64,000 nt of DNA from NCBI RefSeq assembly GCF_022512515.1, contig NZ_JAKWBK010000001.1:2356001-2420000 (forward strand). The letters run 5' to 3'. Shown one piece after another: positions 19,978 through 31,444 of the stretch (its first letter is position 1; each line of letters starts with the position of its first letter). The position numbers were made by a program, and so were the translations under genes. Source of the DNA: Paraniabella hibiscisoli (GTDB taxonomy: Bacteria; Bacteroidota; Bacteroidia; Chitinophagales; Chitinophagaceae). Below the pieces are notes generated by a model. The model was given only the letters and a program-made list of their open reading frames with translations, was not told where the DNA came from and searched no databases.

Positions 19978-20571
19978 TTAGAATTTCAGGTTTCGGAAGT
20001 AGTACTGCTTGTCTTCGTCGGTGATCTCACGTGTGACTTTGCAGGGACTGCCCACGGCAATTACATTAGCCGGGATGTCTCTGGTAACAACGCTTCCTGA
20101 CCCGATAACCGTGTTGTCGCCAATTGTGATACCCGGATTAATAACGGTATTACCTCCGATCCATACATTATTGCCAATGGTTACCGGGAATGCATATTCA
20201 TAAGCCTCGTTCCTGGGTTCATAATGTATCGGATGCCCTGCTGTGTAAATAGCCACATTAGGAGCCAGTAATACATTATCGCCAATGGTTACAGGCGCAC
20301 AGTCGAGGATAATGCTGTTATAATTAGAATAGAAATTTTCGCCAATAGTGATATTGTAACCATAGTCGCAATAGAACGGCGGCTCTATATGAAATTGCTT
20401 ACCTGTGCGGCCCAATAGCTTTCTCAGGAGCGCATTGCGTTCTTCCAGTTTAAACGGATGCAGCTGGTTGATCTGGTAATTCAGATCTTTCGCCAGTTGG
20501 CGTTCCTCAAATAACTGGGGCTCGAAAGATTTATAGGCTTTTCCCGCCAACATTTTTTCTTTTTCCGTCAT
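19978..20571 (-). CDS. maltose/galactoside O-acetyltransferase-like enzyme
   Basis: An N-terminal Maa-type helical domain (MTEKEKMLAGKAYKSFEPQL then NQLHPFKLEERNALLRKLLG) is followed by a left-handed beta-helix of hexapeptide repeats (NITIGENFYSN, APVTIGDNVLLAPNVAIY, FPVTIGNNVWIGGNTVINPG, ITIGDNTVIGSGSVV). The catalytic His of the family is in YTAGHPIHY. It is intact at 197 residues, the usual length for Maa/LacA/NodL acetyl-CoA-dependent transferases acting on sugar hydroxyls in the cytoplasm. The exact acceptor sugar cannot be told, so no symbol is given. Confidence 0.9.
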   Translation of the reverse strand: MTEKEKMLAGKAYKSFEPQLFEERQLAKDLNYQINQLHPFKLEERNALLRKLLGRTGKQFHIEPPFYCDYGYNITIGENFYSNYNSIILDCAPVTIGDNVLLAPNVAIYTAGHPIHYEPRNEAYEYAFPVTIGNNVWIGGNTVINPGITIGDNTVIGSGSVVTRDIPANVIAVGSPCKVTREITDEDKQYYFRNLKF

Positions 20572-20609
20572 GAGATATGCATTGTTTTGTTGGTAAATGT
20601 AAGGTTTGT

Positions 20610-21581
20610 TTATTGCTCCGAAGTATACTCAGGATGCTGTGGTGGCAACTCTCTTACATTTTGTTCTTCTGTTACTACTTCTACGTGAACGGCATATTTA
20701 GATGGTTTGATACCTTCACTATATTTTTCAGCATATACCTGTGTAAACTCGGCACCAAAGTATAAAATAAAAGACGTGTAGTAAACCCAGAGTAAGATGA
20801 TGATGATGGTACCTGCAGCTCCGAAAATCAGACCGGGACTGGACTTTGTAATATATAAATCAATAAGGAACTTTCCAATCCCAAACAATACTGTGGTAAA
20901 AGCGGCTCCTACAAATGCGGGTTTCCATTTGATGATCACATCAGGTAAAACCTTAAATATAACAGCGAATAAAAAAGTAATAACACCGAAGGTTAGCACG
21001 TTATTTAATATAAAGAAGAGCCAGCCCGATTCAACCGGAACCAGGTTTTGAAAGCGGGTTTGAACGCTGCCTAAAATACTGTTTAACACCAACGATACCA
21101 ATAGCAAAAATCCCAGCGAAACAATTAGCCCAAAAGATTTGACACGGTTGGTTAAGAGCCCCCAAATTCCCTTTCTGGGTTTGGCTCTCACTTTCCATAT
21201 GGTATTCAAACTATCCTGTATTTCGAGGAACACGGCTGTGGCGCCTATAATGAGTGAAACAATACCAATAATTAAAGCCATGGTTGTTTTACCGCTTAAA
21301 CTAGCCTGGGTTACGATATTTTGTACCTGCGCCGCAATATTTTCATCGGTTAATTTGACTACTTCATCGTAGATCTTGTTCTCGATAATTTCCTTCTTAT
21401 AAATAAGGCTTGCTGATGCAATTACAATTGTAAGCAGGGGTGCCATGGAAAATACCGTGCAATAGGCAAGTGAGGAACTAAGCTTGGGTACTTTATCTGC
21501 CGAAAACCCTTTGGCTGATGCGATCAGGAGATTACCTGTGTTTTTAAAAAATCTTTTTGACTTGCTGAGTACTTGCTTCAT
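20610..21581 (-). CDS. YihY/BrkB family inner-membrane protein
   Basis: It has 323 residues with about six hydrophobic segments, for example VPKLSSSLAYCTVFSMAPLL, MALIIGIVSLIIGATAVFLE and IIIILLWVYYTSFILYFGAE. The family motifs LSSSLAYCTVFSMAPLL and YYTSFILYFGAEFTQVYAEK are present. Once called ribonuclease BN, the family is now considered membrane proteins of unclear function. The C-terminal tail (TEEQNVRELPPQHPEYTSEQ) is hydrophilic. The frame is intact and stands upstream of the acetyltransferase with a gap of 38 bases, possibly cotranscribed. Confidence 0.9.
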   Translation of the reverse strand: MKQVLSKSKRFFKNTGNLLIASAKGFSADKVPKLSSSLAYCTVFSMAPLLTIVIASASLIYKKEIIENKIYDEVVKLTDENIAAQVQNIVTQASLSGKTTMALIIGIVSLIIGATAVFLEIQDSLNTIWKVRAKPRKGIWGLLTNRVKSFGLIVSLGFLLLVSLVLNSILGSVQTRFQNLVPVESGWLFFILNNVLTFGVITFLFAVIFKVLPDVIIKWKPAFVGAAFTTVLFGIGKFLIDLYITKSSPGLIFGAAGTIIIILLWVYYTSFILYFGAEFTQVYAEKYSEGIKPSKYAVHVEVVTEEQNVRELPPQHPEYTSEQ

Positions 21582-21689
21582 AAGGTGGCACTTAATTGAA
21601 TATATAATCAGGGACTTATATTCAAGAATAAAGCCACAATACCTGTTTGATACAAAGAATATTGTTAATGGATGGTATAAGATCTTTCC

Positions 21690-23970
21690 TTAGAAAGGAT
21701 AACCGATACCGATATTGAGGATCAGGTTTTGCTTGCGCCAGGCCGGGTCTCCGAAGTTGATCTGGTTAAATACCCAACGCTCGCCTGTAGGTAACCATGG
21801 TTTTCTAAAGGGCATTGCCAGGTCAAACCGAATAACGAAAATACTGGCATCTACTCTTAAGCCAACGCCACCGCCTACTGCAAATTCGTTTATAGCGCTG
21901 CCCAGCCTAAACCTGCTGCCCGCGCGCGATGTATCGGTTTTGGCTGTCCATACATTACCCGCATCTATAAAAACGGCACCATGCACAACGCTAAATAGCT
22001 TGGCGCGCAGTTCTCCATTCAGCATCATTTTTATATCGCCACCCTGGTCGGGGAAGGCAGTGCTATCCGGGTACCGATAAGTGCCGGGACCCAAAGAGCG
22101 AGCTCTGAATGCTCTTATGTCATTGCTACCGCCTGCGAAAAACTGTCGTATATATGGTAATACACTGCTGTTGCCAAACGGTAGTCCCAGCCCTAAGTTA
22201 GCCCTTCCTGCCAGTATCATGCCTGGGGACAGTTTGTAATAATCTCTGAAGTCTGTTTCTAATTTTACAAATTGGTTAACTGCTGTGTTGAATAATGTTT
22301 TTTGTCCCTGTGCGTTTGGCTTTAAAAAAGCATTAACCAGGCTGCCTGCCGTTTCTACCGTTCCCAGGAAGTACATCGTATTGCGCCTGAAGTCCTGAAA
22401 CTGGTTGGTAAAAGCAAATTGATAGTTGGTACTGAAAATAAACTGGTTTTCATAGTTGCCTCTGAGGCTGGGCACTCTCGCTAATAGAGCATCCAGGCTA
22501 TCGGTCGTTTTCAGCGTACGTACATAAGTAACAGAAAAAGGGTTGAAGTTATGATCTACAAATTGATTGCCCTTCCAGTTATAGCCAAATTCGGCATTGC
22601 CGGATAGCATGGTAAAATAAAGGGCCCGGTTTAACAATTGCCCTCCTACCGTAATATGCGTTTTAGGTACATAATTGCTGGCACTTTTAAAATTAATAGG
22701 AGCAATGATACGTGGGAAAATAAGCCTCGCGTTAGCGCTTACAGAATACGAGTTAGTTTTGGTGCCGCTTACCTGTGTTTCAAACCCACCGGCGATACTG
22801 GTCACCAACTGTTCTGCGCCTTTAAATAAATTACGGTTGGTATTAGATAGTTTTATTTCTGAACCTACAAAGTTGTTCGATTTGCTGGTACCCGTTACCT
22901 GCAAAGACATCGAACGCTTTTTTGAGGAGTAAGATAAAAATTGGCATCCAGCAGGTCGCTCTCGAGGGTATCCAATGGCCTGAACTCGGCTTTTACAAAA
23001 CGGAAAGTACCCAGGTTGACCAGCCTGTTGAGGCTTAGGCTGTGATCGGCGCGGTTATATAGTTCATCCTGCTGGAAGAAAACCAGGCGATCAAAGATCT
23101 GAGGTTTATAAGTGTTTTGCGGATCGTAAATCTTAAAGTCCTTATATCTCACGGGTTTCGACAATCTTAATGCAGAGTCGCGCCTGATATTGTAATTCGG
23201 ATAAATATTGATCTCGTTAATACGATAAGGTTTGAGTCCTTCAATAGGTGTGAGGTCTTTTATTTTTACATATATATTAGCCTTGTTACCTCCAATAGTG
23301 CTATCTACCTGCAGCAATAAAAAGTCAGGATTGAAAAAGAAATATCCCCGTTCTTTCAGGTCATTATCAATGCGTTCTCTTTCGCTGGTAAACACATCTA
23401 TGTCGTAGAAAATACCTGGCTTTAATAAAGATTGATCAGCGCCGCGGCGAATGATATTGTTCAGGGCTGTAGGTTCCCTGGGAAATTTAATTTCATTAAG
23501 TGTATACCGGTCATGGGTAATGGCTTTGTATTCTGCATGACCTGTTCGACCTTTTACAACAGCTTCGCCGGTAACAGCAGCCTGCAGGTAGCCTTTACTG
23601 ATAAGGTGGCTTTGCAATACGTTGATATTGTTTTGCAGGCGCAGATCGCTCATTAAAACGGGAGGTTCACCTAACTTGGTCCGAATCCAGTTGCGTAATC
23701 CTTTGGGCTTTTTAGGCTCACCTGCAAGTGCGTAAAAAGAAAGTTTGTAACGCATACCCAGTATTTTTTATTGGGTACTGGCCGCGTCATCTCTTCTAAC
23801 GCGCTTTTCAAAGCTTTTTCTCCGGGAACTTTTTTCGCGCTATCGGGATTTATTTTTACTGAAGCGCCGGTATATAAAACCTGTCCTTCCTTCAATGCCT
23901 TTAGACCAGAGCAGGAGGCCACAGTAAGGGTAATAATTGCTATTGATAGTATGTTATAAAATGTCCGCAT
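21690..23970 (-). CDS. tamL: BamA/TamA-like outer-membrane lipoprotein TamL (two frameshifts)
   Basis: The lipoprotein signal MRTFYNILSIAIITLTVASC leads to SGLKALKEGQVLYTGASVKI, the standard TamL opening. POTRA-type repeats follow (LRLQNNINVLQSHLISKGYL, then YFFFNPDFLLLQVDSTIGGN), and the C-terminal part is an Omp85 barrel with FAGGSNDIRAFRARSLGPGT, AVGGGVGLRVDAS and the final FDLAMPFRKPW and INFGDPAW segments. Bases are missing near 23755 (restores KKYWVMRYKLSFYALAG) and in an A run near 22918 (restores TPQKKRSMSLQVTG). Repaired length is about 760 residues. It follows tamB by 36 bases; the two form the TAM complex inserting outer-membrane proteins or moving lipid. Confidence 0.85.
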
Positions 23971-24006
23971 TCTTGTTTTTATTATCGTCGTATCTGCAAC
24001 AGTGTA

Positions 24007-27000
24007 TTAGGGTTGCTGCTGCCGCTCTCTTTGCTGTCTGCGTTGTTCGCGTTCTTTTCTTAGCTTTTCTTCACTTTTAAAACTTCTGAATATTTCATTG
24101 AACTGGTTGTAGTCCACGACCATTACAAATCCCAAACCGGTTTCAATGATCTGCCCTTCCACTACCAGGGTAGATTGATTGCGCCGGTAGGCCCTTAGCC
24201 TGTATCGGCCATCACGCGACAGCGCATATTCAATGTTTACATTACCGGCGATGTTAGCGCCGTTATTATTGTTCTGACCGCGCGCTCCCTCAAGTGCAAA
24301 ATCGCTGCCAATTGTTACGGTTAACCGATCGTTCAGAAGCCGTTTGGAGAGGGCTACATTCAGGTCGGTACGTGTTTGCTGTGTTCCGGTACTGAAATCG
24401 TCCTGCGAGGTAAGGTCAAATGCTACGTCCACTCCTTTGATCAGGTCCGAAGCCAGGTTGTTTAACTGCTGCGTTAACAACCGGCTAACACTCTGGCGGG
24501 CCAGCATTTCCGGAGACGACCCACCAGCAAGGCTTTCAAACGGATTTTCTGATATAAAACGGTTTAATGCCAACACTGCAAAAACCTGTTTGTTAAGCTC
24601 GCTTGGGTTAGAGTTCACCTGCATTAACCGGGCGTTTACAATACCATCGATGGCGTTTCTTTCATTTTCCGGTAGTGCAATTTCAAAGTTTATTTTGGGT
24701 TTTAACAGCTGATCGGTCATTTTAAGGTATACCATAAACGGTAATTTTTGCCTGGCCCTGGTTTGGGTAGATTGATCTAATCCTCCCAATTGATCAGCAA
24801 TTAAGTCAATCGGTGCCGTGTTTACATTGTACACCGCAGTAAGATCTACATTGGCTTCCGTAGGTGCACCTGTCCATTGGATATAACTACCTTGTTGCAA
24901 CTCGAACTTTCTTTTCGCTAATCCACCTATTGACAGGTTATAATTGCCACCAGAAATAAGATAGCGTCCGGTCATTGCTATTTTCCCGCTCGGGTCCATG
25001 GTTAAATTTAATTCCGCTTCTCCTTTAACTAATAGCGCATCTCCGTTCGCAGGATCGACCACCACTGTAATTTCTGCCTCTTTTTCTGTCATCAGGTCCA
25101 TCGATACATTAAAGCCTTTTAGTTTAGACCTTGTTAAGCTGTCTACGTTCAAAGCCTGGCGGTCGTTATTTGGTGGCGCATCCATATCAACAAATTCTAC
25201 GATACCTTCCTGGCTTACAATATCTGGATCACTGTCTGGTATGGCAAAAAAGAAGCGGGTATCCTTATTAATTCTTAAAGACCCGGTTACTTCTGGTTTA
25301 TTTAGATCGCCACCTACATTGGCGTTCAGGGTTAAAAAAACTTTCCCGTAAAAAGTTCATTATCCGCTGAAGTAGAATTTAATGCCATGAAATTAGTAGC
25401 CCTTAATCGCAGATCAAATCCAAAATCCTGATAATTGCTTGTTTTGATTAAGCCGTTTACAGTAAAGGCCTGGTTGGCAGAATCTCTTAAAGTAAAGTTG
25501 TTAAATCTTATCCCACTATTAATGAAAGAGATGTTCTCATCATTCAGTTTGAAATAGGAATTGAGTTGCGCCACATTGAGACCTGCATTTTTAAATCCTA
25601 AATTACCCAGCACTTTAGGCGCCGTTAAAGGGCCTTTGGCGGTTAGCTGCCCGGTTAACATGCCGGAGCCGTTTCTTATCTGGCCACTGCTAAGACTTTC
25701 AATGAATTTGAGATCGAAGCGGTTAATATTAACCGTCATATCCAAAGAGCCTTTGTCGTTAGTATAGTAGTAGCCTCCTATTTTTACATCATGCACACCA
25801 GTTAAAGCCACATCAACTTTAAAAGCATCTTTGGTGTAATTGTCTGCTAAAATTTTTACATCACCTAGCTGATCTTTTTGATAACGTAATTTGTTTATGG
25901 TCAGGTTGCCTTCAAATTGTGGCGACTCCTGCAGGTTCTTTACATCAACAGTTCCGTTAAGGGTGCCTCCTACCAAAGCTGTATCCTGCTCTGCATAGCG
26001 GGTGAGGGTTTCCAGCATAAAGTTTTTAAACTCCACTTTCACCGGAGCATTAGCCGTTGTAGCAGTACTGTTAATAGATAAGGATTGTCCGTTATTGCTG
26101 ATCTCAAAATCACGTACATAAACGCCTGCCTGGCCATATTGTAGCAGATTGTTGGGCGCTACCTGCCAGCGGTCGTAATTCAACAATAGTTTTTGAGGAT
26201 CAAGCGAGAACTGGTAGGTTTGATCAGCTACTTTAAAGTTTCCGCCAATAACGTATTTGTCCTGGCTTTTGCTATCTCTTAAAAAAACATTCACACCCAG
26301 AATATTGTTAGCGGCCGCACCACTAACAGCTGAATTGTATAATTGTATAGATGGGCTTTCCAGGCTTTTAATATTGAGTGCATACGCCAGCTGGGCGCTA
26401 TCTTTATTATCAATATTGAGCGTTACATTCTTTACGTCGAAACTATCATATACTATATGCGGGAAACTGGCATTTACAATAAGGCTATCCATTTCTGTAT
26501 CTAAAACTCCATTTAAATAAGACGGCGCAAATGTATACAGGGAGGGCACAAACTCTTTTAATAGTTTTGAATCGTGCACTATTACATTGAACCTCATTTT
26601 TTGAGGATCTGTTTTTTCACCGGGGCAAAGGCGTAGTATTTGTCGATCTCATTGATAAAGGCCTGGCCGATCTGCGTCAACTGATATTTGCCACTTAAGT
26701 CTGCATTGAGGATATCTGATTTTAAGGTGAGGGCGTTTTCTGTTTCTGTTGATAATGCGTTCAGGTAAATAGTGTCCAGGTTAATGACCCTGCCATCCAT
26801 TGCCACCTGCAAGCTGGCTACATTCGCATTGCCATTCAGATAATCCGGATCAACTGTGGGAAAGTCGAGTGTGGCAATACCTGCAACCTTTAACTCAGAA
26901 CTCGCAAAATTTAGCTTTTGCAGATCGATGTTCCTGAGGTCTACAGTACCCTTTAACGATGGATATTTGCCTGCTATATTGATGTTGGTGGCAATATCGA

Positions 27001-29030
27001 AATTGGCGTTGGAGTCAGTACTGCTTGCCTGCAATTGCAGTGCCTGTTTTGCATATTTGCCGTCCAGCTGCAGATCCCTGTAATTGTATTTATTATAGTA
27101 GGCGCTGTAAATAGTGCCTTTTACTGTAGCGTTGGCTGTTTGTGCAGAAGTGCCTGAACCCGCCACGTCAAGGAAGAGACTTACGGTTCCTACATCCGTT
27201 CTTTGTAGTAACCGCCCTACGTTAAACTGGCTCATATCCACTCTTGCTTTATAAGAAGGATTTTTAGAAGAACCGCCCATTGCTGCATTCACTTTTGCAG
27301 AGCCCATATCCGTACGCACATTCAGGTTGGTAGCGAACTTGCTGATGCTACCGGTGAATTTTCCATTGACAGCTATCTGGTTGGGTAACTCTATACTCGT
27401 GGGTAATGTGCCTTTTGGTAGTAAGGCGTTAAGGTCAGATTTGGAAGTGGTAAACTTCGCGATGTTAATATTGAACAAGGTATTGTCTACTTTAGGCAGG
27501 CCCTTAATGGTGCCGGAAATATCTACATTGGTATTCCTTAATCCACTTAACTGTAGCTGGCTGATATGAATGTCGTTTAATCGTCCCTTAATAAGCGCAG
27601 CCATGTTTAACTGTTGGTTGCGATAGGTGGCAGGAATGGAGGATACAAAGTAAGCGGCGTCTGCAAGACCAAAACTGATTTACGGAATTGGATATCCATA
27701 TCCACCCGTTCAGGATTTTTAGTCAGGTCATCTTGCGAAGTATAGGTTACCAGAGAATTATTGTCGATATAGGTGTGTGGCGTTTTTACCAGCAGATCTT
27801 CTACGCTGATCTGCTTGTCATCATAGATTACTTTACCCCTTAATTCATTTAATACAAAACCGCTTGTGTCTGCCAGCTTACCACCGTTAATCGTAGCTTT
27901 AATACCCGCGCTGTCAATAGCAATATTTTCTCCGCTGATACCCAGGTTTTTTATATTCAGGTGATTAAAGTCCATTACTCCTTTCTCACGAGGCGCGGCG
28001 AGATTATCATACTTAATTTGGTTATTAGACAGAATGATTTTATTAAGGTAAAGACTGAATGAAGATTCCTGGGTACTATCTGCCGTTTTTTGAATGGCTT
28101 CTTCATTCGAAGGCGTAGGGCGGTAAGCAAAATCAATAACTGAATTGCTCAGCTCTCCACTGCTTGTTTGATACTTGCCCTGCGTCAGGTCGATCAGCAG
28201 GTCGTTAAAGTTGAATGTTTTTAGAAAAGCAAATGCTCTTGTGTCGGATAGCCGGTCATCATATTTTAGATCGATATCACTAAAGGCAAAATTTTTAACT
28301 TCTATCAATGGCAAGCGCCCTCCTGACTCTTTCTCCGTACTGTCAATTGCCGCATCTGCTTTTTGTTGCAGCACGGTTAAAGGCTTGTTCTGAAAATAGT
28401 GAAGCTTTGTATTGGCAAGTTCCAGCTTGTTCAATACATAGTGCATTTGCTCCAGGTCGAACTTATCTACTCTGGCACTTAATTTACCTAAGGAAACACC
28501 CGCATCATTGCCCACTACATCATCTTTGAATTTTATGCGGATATCATTAAAAGTGATCTTATCTAATTTTAGTTGTAAAGGAGCCGTAGAATCTTTAGGT
28601 GTTTCGGGTTCTTTTTCTGCCGATACAAAAGCGTCTACCAGGAACTGGTAATTAAAGCTGGTGTCAGGATTAAGCCGGTAAAGATTTGCATTAACATTAT
28701 CCAGTTCAATATTACTGACGGCTATTCGGCTTCGGATCAGGCCGATCATATCTAGTTGAACAGCCAGGCGGCCTGCGTATAATAAAGTGTCTTTTTTAGA
28801 TCCTGTACATAAAATTTGTCCAACTGCAAACCTGTCGGAAAGTTAATCCTTATCCGGTCCAGGCTGATCTCCGTGCCCGTTTTCGTTTTCAGGTAAGATA
28901 CTACCTTGTCTTTTACAAAATTTTGTACAGCAGGTACTGTTAGTGATACAGCCACCAATATAACAAGCATAATGATGCTTGCAATAACCCACAGTATAAT
29001 CTTTAAAACCTTACGTGCTACGCTACTCAA
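24007..29030 (-). CDS. tamB: translocation and assembly module inner-membrane protein TamB (four frameshifts)
   Basis: The N terminus has one signal anchor (KIILWVIASIIMLVILVAVS), then hundreds of residues of AsmA/TamB-type beta-sheet. It ends in a C-terminal DUF490 domain (GKIAMTGRYLISGGNYNLSI, SNPSELNKQVFAVLALNRFI, DDFSTGTQQTRTDLNVALSK, LTVTIGSDFALEG) and a basic tail. Four single bases are missing: near 28793 (A; restores DLKKDTLLYAGRLAVQLD), near 27668 (T; restores ADAAYFVSSIPATYRNQQLN), near 26617 (A; restores VKKTDPQKMRFNVIV) and near 25347 (A; restores GKVFLTLNANVGGDLNK). Repaired length is about 1,675 residues. It spans the periplasm and acts with TamL encoded just downstream. Confidence 0.87.
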
Positions 29031-29112
29031 AAAATATTGTTTTTCAATATGAGAAATAATAGCTATCTCTTATTTGTCGACTCTCATCGACATTTGAAGA
29101 TAGTCATTCCCG

Positions 29113-29120
29113 CAAAAGTA
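29113..29120 (-). promoter_or_regulatory. candidate -7 element TACTTTTG for tamB-tamL
   Basis: It is an exact TAnnTTTG match on the minus strand, 83 bases before the tamB start. No good -33 element was found at the expected spacing. Confidence 0.4.
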
Positions 29121-29269
29121 TAATTTATACAAATTGCGTGCTACTTTTCCTGGTGTGGTAAAATTTACACAGTAGTCCCCGTTTTTCCGGAGATTAGGTA
29201 TAAATCAGTCAGTTGGCTTGGTTTTGGTATTGGTTAAAACATCGGTTTGATAACATTAAAATCACCAGT

Positions 29270-30100
29270 ATGCCTTATTTAAACAATACAAACAACACAA
29301 ATGAAGTAGCCATATTTTACGAAGACCACGGGGCGGGGAAACCGGTGATATTAATTCATGGCTGGCCATTGAGCCACCGGTCCTGGGACACGCAGGTAAC
29401 GCCATTGATTGAAGCGGGATACCGTGTCATTGCTTACGATCGCAGAGGTTTTGGCCAATCTGCTACAGAATGGAACCGGTATGATTATGATACTTTGGCT
29501 GCTGATCTCAACGCGTTGATCACGGGATTAGATTTAAATGATGTAGCATTAGTTGGATTTTCGATGGGTGGAGGAGAAGTGGTGCGCTACCTGACTAATT
29601 ACGGGGCAGGCCGTGTTTCAAAAGCAGCTTTGATCGCATCGATCATTCCATTGGTTCCGCAAAAAGAGGATAACCCGGATGGTGTACCCCAGGATGAGCT
29701 GGATAAGATTGCCGAGGCATTAAAAACAGATCGTGTTGCTTTCCTGAAAGATTTTCATAAGAATTTTTACAATTATAGTTTGCTAAAGAAAGATGTAAGT
29801 GAAGCCAGATTGGAGGCTGACTTTATTGTGGCTTCCGGAGCATCTGAAAATGCTACGCAGAAGGCCGCTGAGGCATGGGCTACAACGGACTTCAGACCGG
29901 AACTTAAGAATGTTACCGTACCTACCTTGATCGTACATGGAGATTCAGATAATATTGTTCCTATAAAGACTTCGGCTGAGCAGGCGGCAAAGGGAATTGA
30001 CAATAATGAGTATCACATTATTGAAGGTGCGCCTCATGGTTTAAATGTTACTCATTCGTTTGAGCTGAATAGCCTCTTGCTAAGCTTTTTGAACAAATAA
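29270..30100 (+). CDS. alpha/beta hydrolase, non-heme chloroperoxidase/esterase type
   Basis: The start at 29270 (MPYLNNTNNTNEVAIFYEDH) is preferred over 29213, which adds a Trp-rich prefix. The 276-residue protein shows the oxyanion loop ILIHGWPLSHRSWD, the nucleophile elbow GFSMGGGE (Ser about 98), the acid residue region VHGDSDNIVP and the catalytic His in EGAPHGLNVTH. These are the features of the cofactor-free haloperoxidase/arylesterase group, which in practice are usually esterases. The frame is intact. It leads a group of small same-strand genes resembling stress-protein clusters. The substrate is unknown. Confidence 0.88.
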   Translation: MPYLNNTNNTNEVAIFYEDHGAGKPVILIHGWPLSHRSWDTQVTPLIEAGYRVIAYDRRGFGQSATEWNRYDYDTLAADLNALITGLDLNDVALVGFSMGGGEVVRYLTNYGAGRVSKAALIASIIPLVPQKEDNPDGVPQDELDKIAEALKTDRVAFLKDFHKNFYNYSLLKKDVSEARLEADFIVASGASENATQKAAEAWATTDFRPELKNVTVPTLIVHGDSDNIVPIKTSAEQAAKGIDNNEYHIIEGAPHGLNVTHSFELNSLLLSFLNK

Positions 30101-30125
30101 TTTTTCAAACTTAAAATGAAGAATA

Positions 30126-30371
30126 ATGAAAGACAATAATGGAAGAGAATTTTTGGTGGAAGCTAAAGTAGGTGGCAAAATGCAGCAGGTGCAGATGTCG
30201 ATTTCAGAAACTACGGATGGCGCCTCATTCTATATCTGCCGGGTAGAAGATGATGAGATTACCCAAATAAGGAAAGATGAGCAGGTGTGGAAGCAAATAT
30301 GGGGAGAACTGGATGAAGCCGATGTAAAATCCATAGGCGAAGCAATTGAAGGTGCAGTGCTGGAAGAATAA
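30126..30371 (+). CDS. small hypothetical protein, 81 residues
   Basis: Its sequence opens MKDNNGREFLVEAKVGGKMQ and closes SIGEAIEGAVLEE. It is acidic, has no signal peptide or membrane segment, and looks like a small alpha+beta domain (EVEAKVGGKMQQVQMSI-like strands, then DEADVKSIGEAIEGAV helix). It begins 25 bases after the hydrolase stop and ends 21 bases before the DUF2383 gene, so it is very likely part of that operon. I do not recognise a family. Confidence 0.7.
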   Translation: MKDNNGREFLVEAKVGGKMQQVQMSISETTDGASFYICRVEDDEITQIRKDEQVWKQIWGELDEADVKSIGEAIEGAVLEE

Positions 30372-30392
30372 TTATTATAAAAGTAAATTGAA

Positions 30393-30857
30393 ATGGAAAC
30401 ATCAAACAGTAATAAACAGGTGGAGGTTCTGAATGATCTCATCCAGATTAATAATGACCGTATAGCCGGATATGAAAAAGCGATAGAGGGTCTGGACGAT
30501 AAAGAAAACGAGGATCTGAAGCTATTGTTCCGGCATATGATCAATAACAGTAGGGACTATAACGAGGCGTTGGAAAAACAAATTGGGTTATTTAACGGTG
30601 AACCGGCTTTGGGTACCTCCGGCGCCGGTAAGCTTTATCGTGCCTGGATGGAACTGAAAGCTTTTGTGACTGGTGGTGACAGGGCTGCTGTATTAAGTAG
30701 CTGCATTACCGGAGAGGAAACGGCTATCCGCGCTTACGAGGAGGCAATTGCTGATGAGGAACTGGTGACCGAATTGCAGCAATTGCTCCTTGATCAGTTG
30801 TCGGCTATTCAACAATCTTATCGTGAAATAGTGGCTTTAAGAGAAGTCGCAGAATAA
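30393..30857 (+). CDS. PA2169/DUF2383 family four-helix-bundle protein
   Basis: The 154-residue protein is almost all helical. Family motifs are VEVLNDLIQINNDRIAGYEK, LKLLFRHMINNSRDYNEALE, KLYRAWMELKAFVTGGDRAA, VLSSCITGEETAIRAYEEAI and a final QQLLLDQLSAIQQSYREIVA. Paired Glu and His residues in helices recall a ferritin-like layout, but the family has no proven activity. It is associated with envelope or general stress in other bacteria (established only as association). It is intact and in an operon-like run with its neighbours. Confidence 0.85.
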   Translation: METSNSNKQVEVLNDLIQINNDRIAGYEKAIEGLDDKENEDLKLLFRHMINNSRDYNEALEKQIGLFNGEPALGTSGAGKLYRAWMELKAFVTGGDRAAVLSSCITGEETAIRAYEEAIADEELVTELQQLLLDQLSAIQQSYREIVALREVAE

Positions 30858-30883
30858 AAACATAAACCTTAAATCCTTATCGT

Positions 30884-31042
30884 ATGAAAAAGATATCATT
30901 TTTAATAATCATCGCATCAACTTCATTGATGCTACAAAGTTGCGAGTTGGTAGAAGGCATTTTTAAAGCGGGTATGTGGTGGGCTTTCTTCCTTGTTGCA
31001 CTGGTGGTTATCGGCTTGTTTTGGTTACTGCGCAGAAAGTAG
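30884..31042 (+). CDS. small membrane lipoprotein, 52 residues
   Basis: This short frame reads MKKISFLIIIASTSLMLQSC with a lipobox Cys, then ELVEGIFKAGMWW and a transmembrane helix AFFLVALVVIGLFWLL ending RRK. Lipidated Cys plus a C-terminal helix is a known layout of tiny Bacteroidota envelope proteins. It is 26 bases after the DUF2383 gene on the same strand. No function is known to me. Confidence 0.72.
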   Translation: MKKISFLIIIASTSLMLQSCELVEGIFKAGMWWAFFLVALVVIGLFWLLRRK

Positions 31043-31139
31043 TTAACTAAAAGTGGCAGGCATTTTGTATATGTTATAAAAGAGATACCGGGGTTGAGAT
31101 CAAAATAGTTGGATACTGCCCTGGTGCTCAAAAAATTAA

Positions 31140-31355
31140 ATGACATTATATATGAGAGACGCTTTCACCAACAGCTCAAGAAACTTCGGCAGTAGCGACG
31201 CTGCAAGTGCCTTTCCTATCAGGTTTACCGGAGATGCCATTCAATACTTATCCGCGTCAATGGCCATTAATTTAAATGATTGGAAATGGCATGAAGAAGA
31301 GATCAACGGTCAAAAACATTGTGTAATAACCGACCGGTTGTTATTTGAAAAGTGA
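31140..31355 (+). CDS. small hypothetical protein, up to 71 residues
   Basis: The frame begins MTLYMRDAFTNSSRNFGSSD (a second start at 31152) and ends KHCVITDRLLFEK. It has no signal or membrane segment. It is last in the hydrolase/DUF2383 group, 97 bases after the lipoprotein. Codon use is like that of its neighbours, which supports it weakly. I do not recognise it. Confidence 0.45.
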   Translation: MTLYMRDAFTNSSRNFGSSDAASAFPIRFTGDAIQYLSASMAINLNDWKWHEEEINGQKHCVITDRLLFEK

Positions 31356-31444
31356 TAGTGTTCTTTTTTGCCAGTCAGCAAATGTAACGCTGAACCTGGA
31401 AGAGCGGTTGTAACATGGTTATAACCGCTTTTTGTTGTACTAAA

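Noticed and set aside
30126..31355. Toxin-antitoxin or anti-phage module in the small-gene cluster
   Set aside because: No toxin, nuclease or DNA-binding motif is visible, and the DUF2383 protein and hydrolase point to stress or metabolism.
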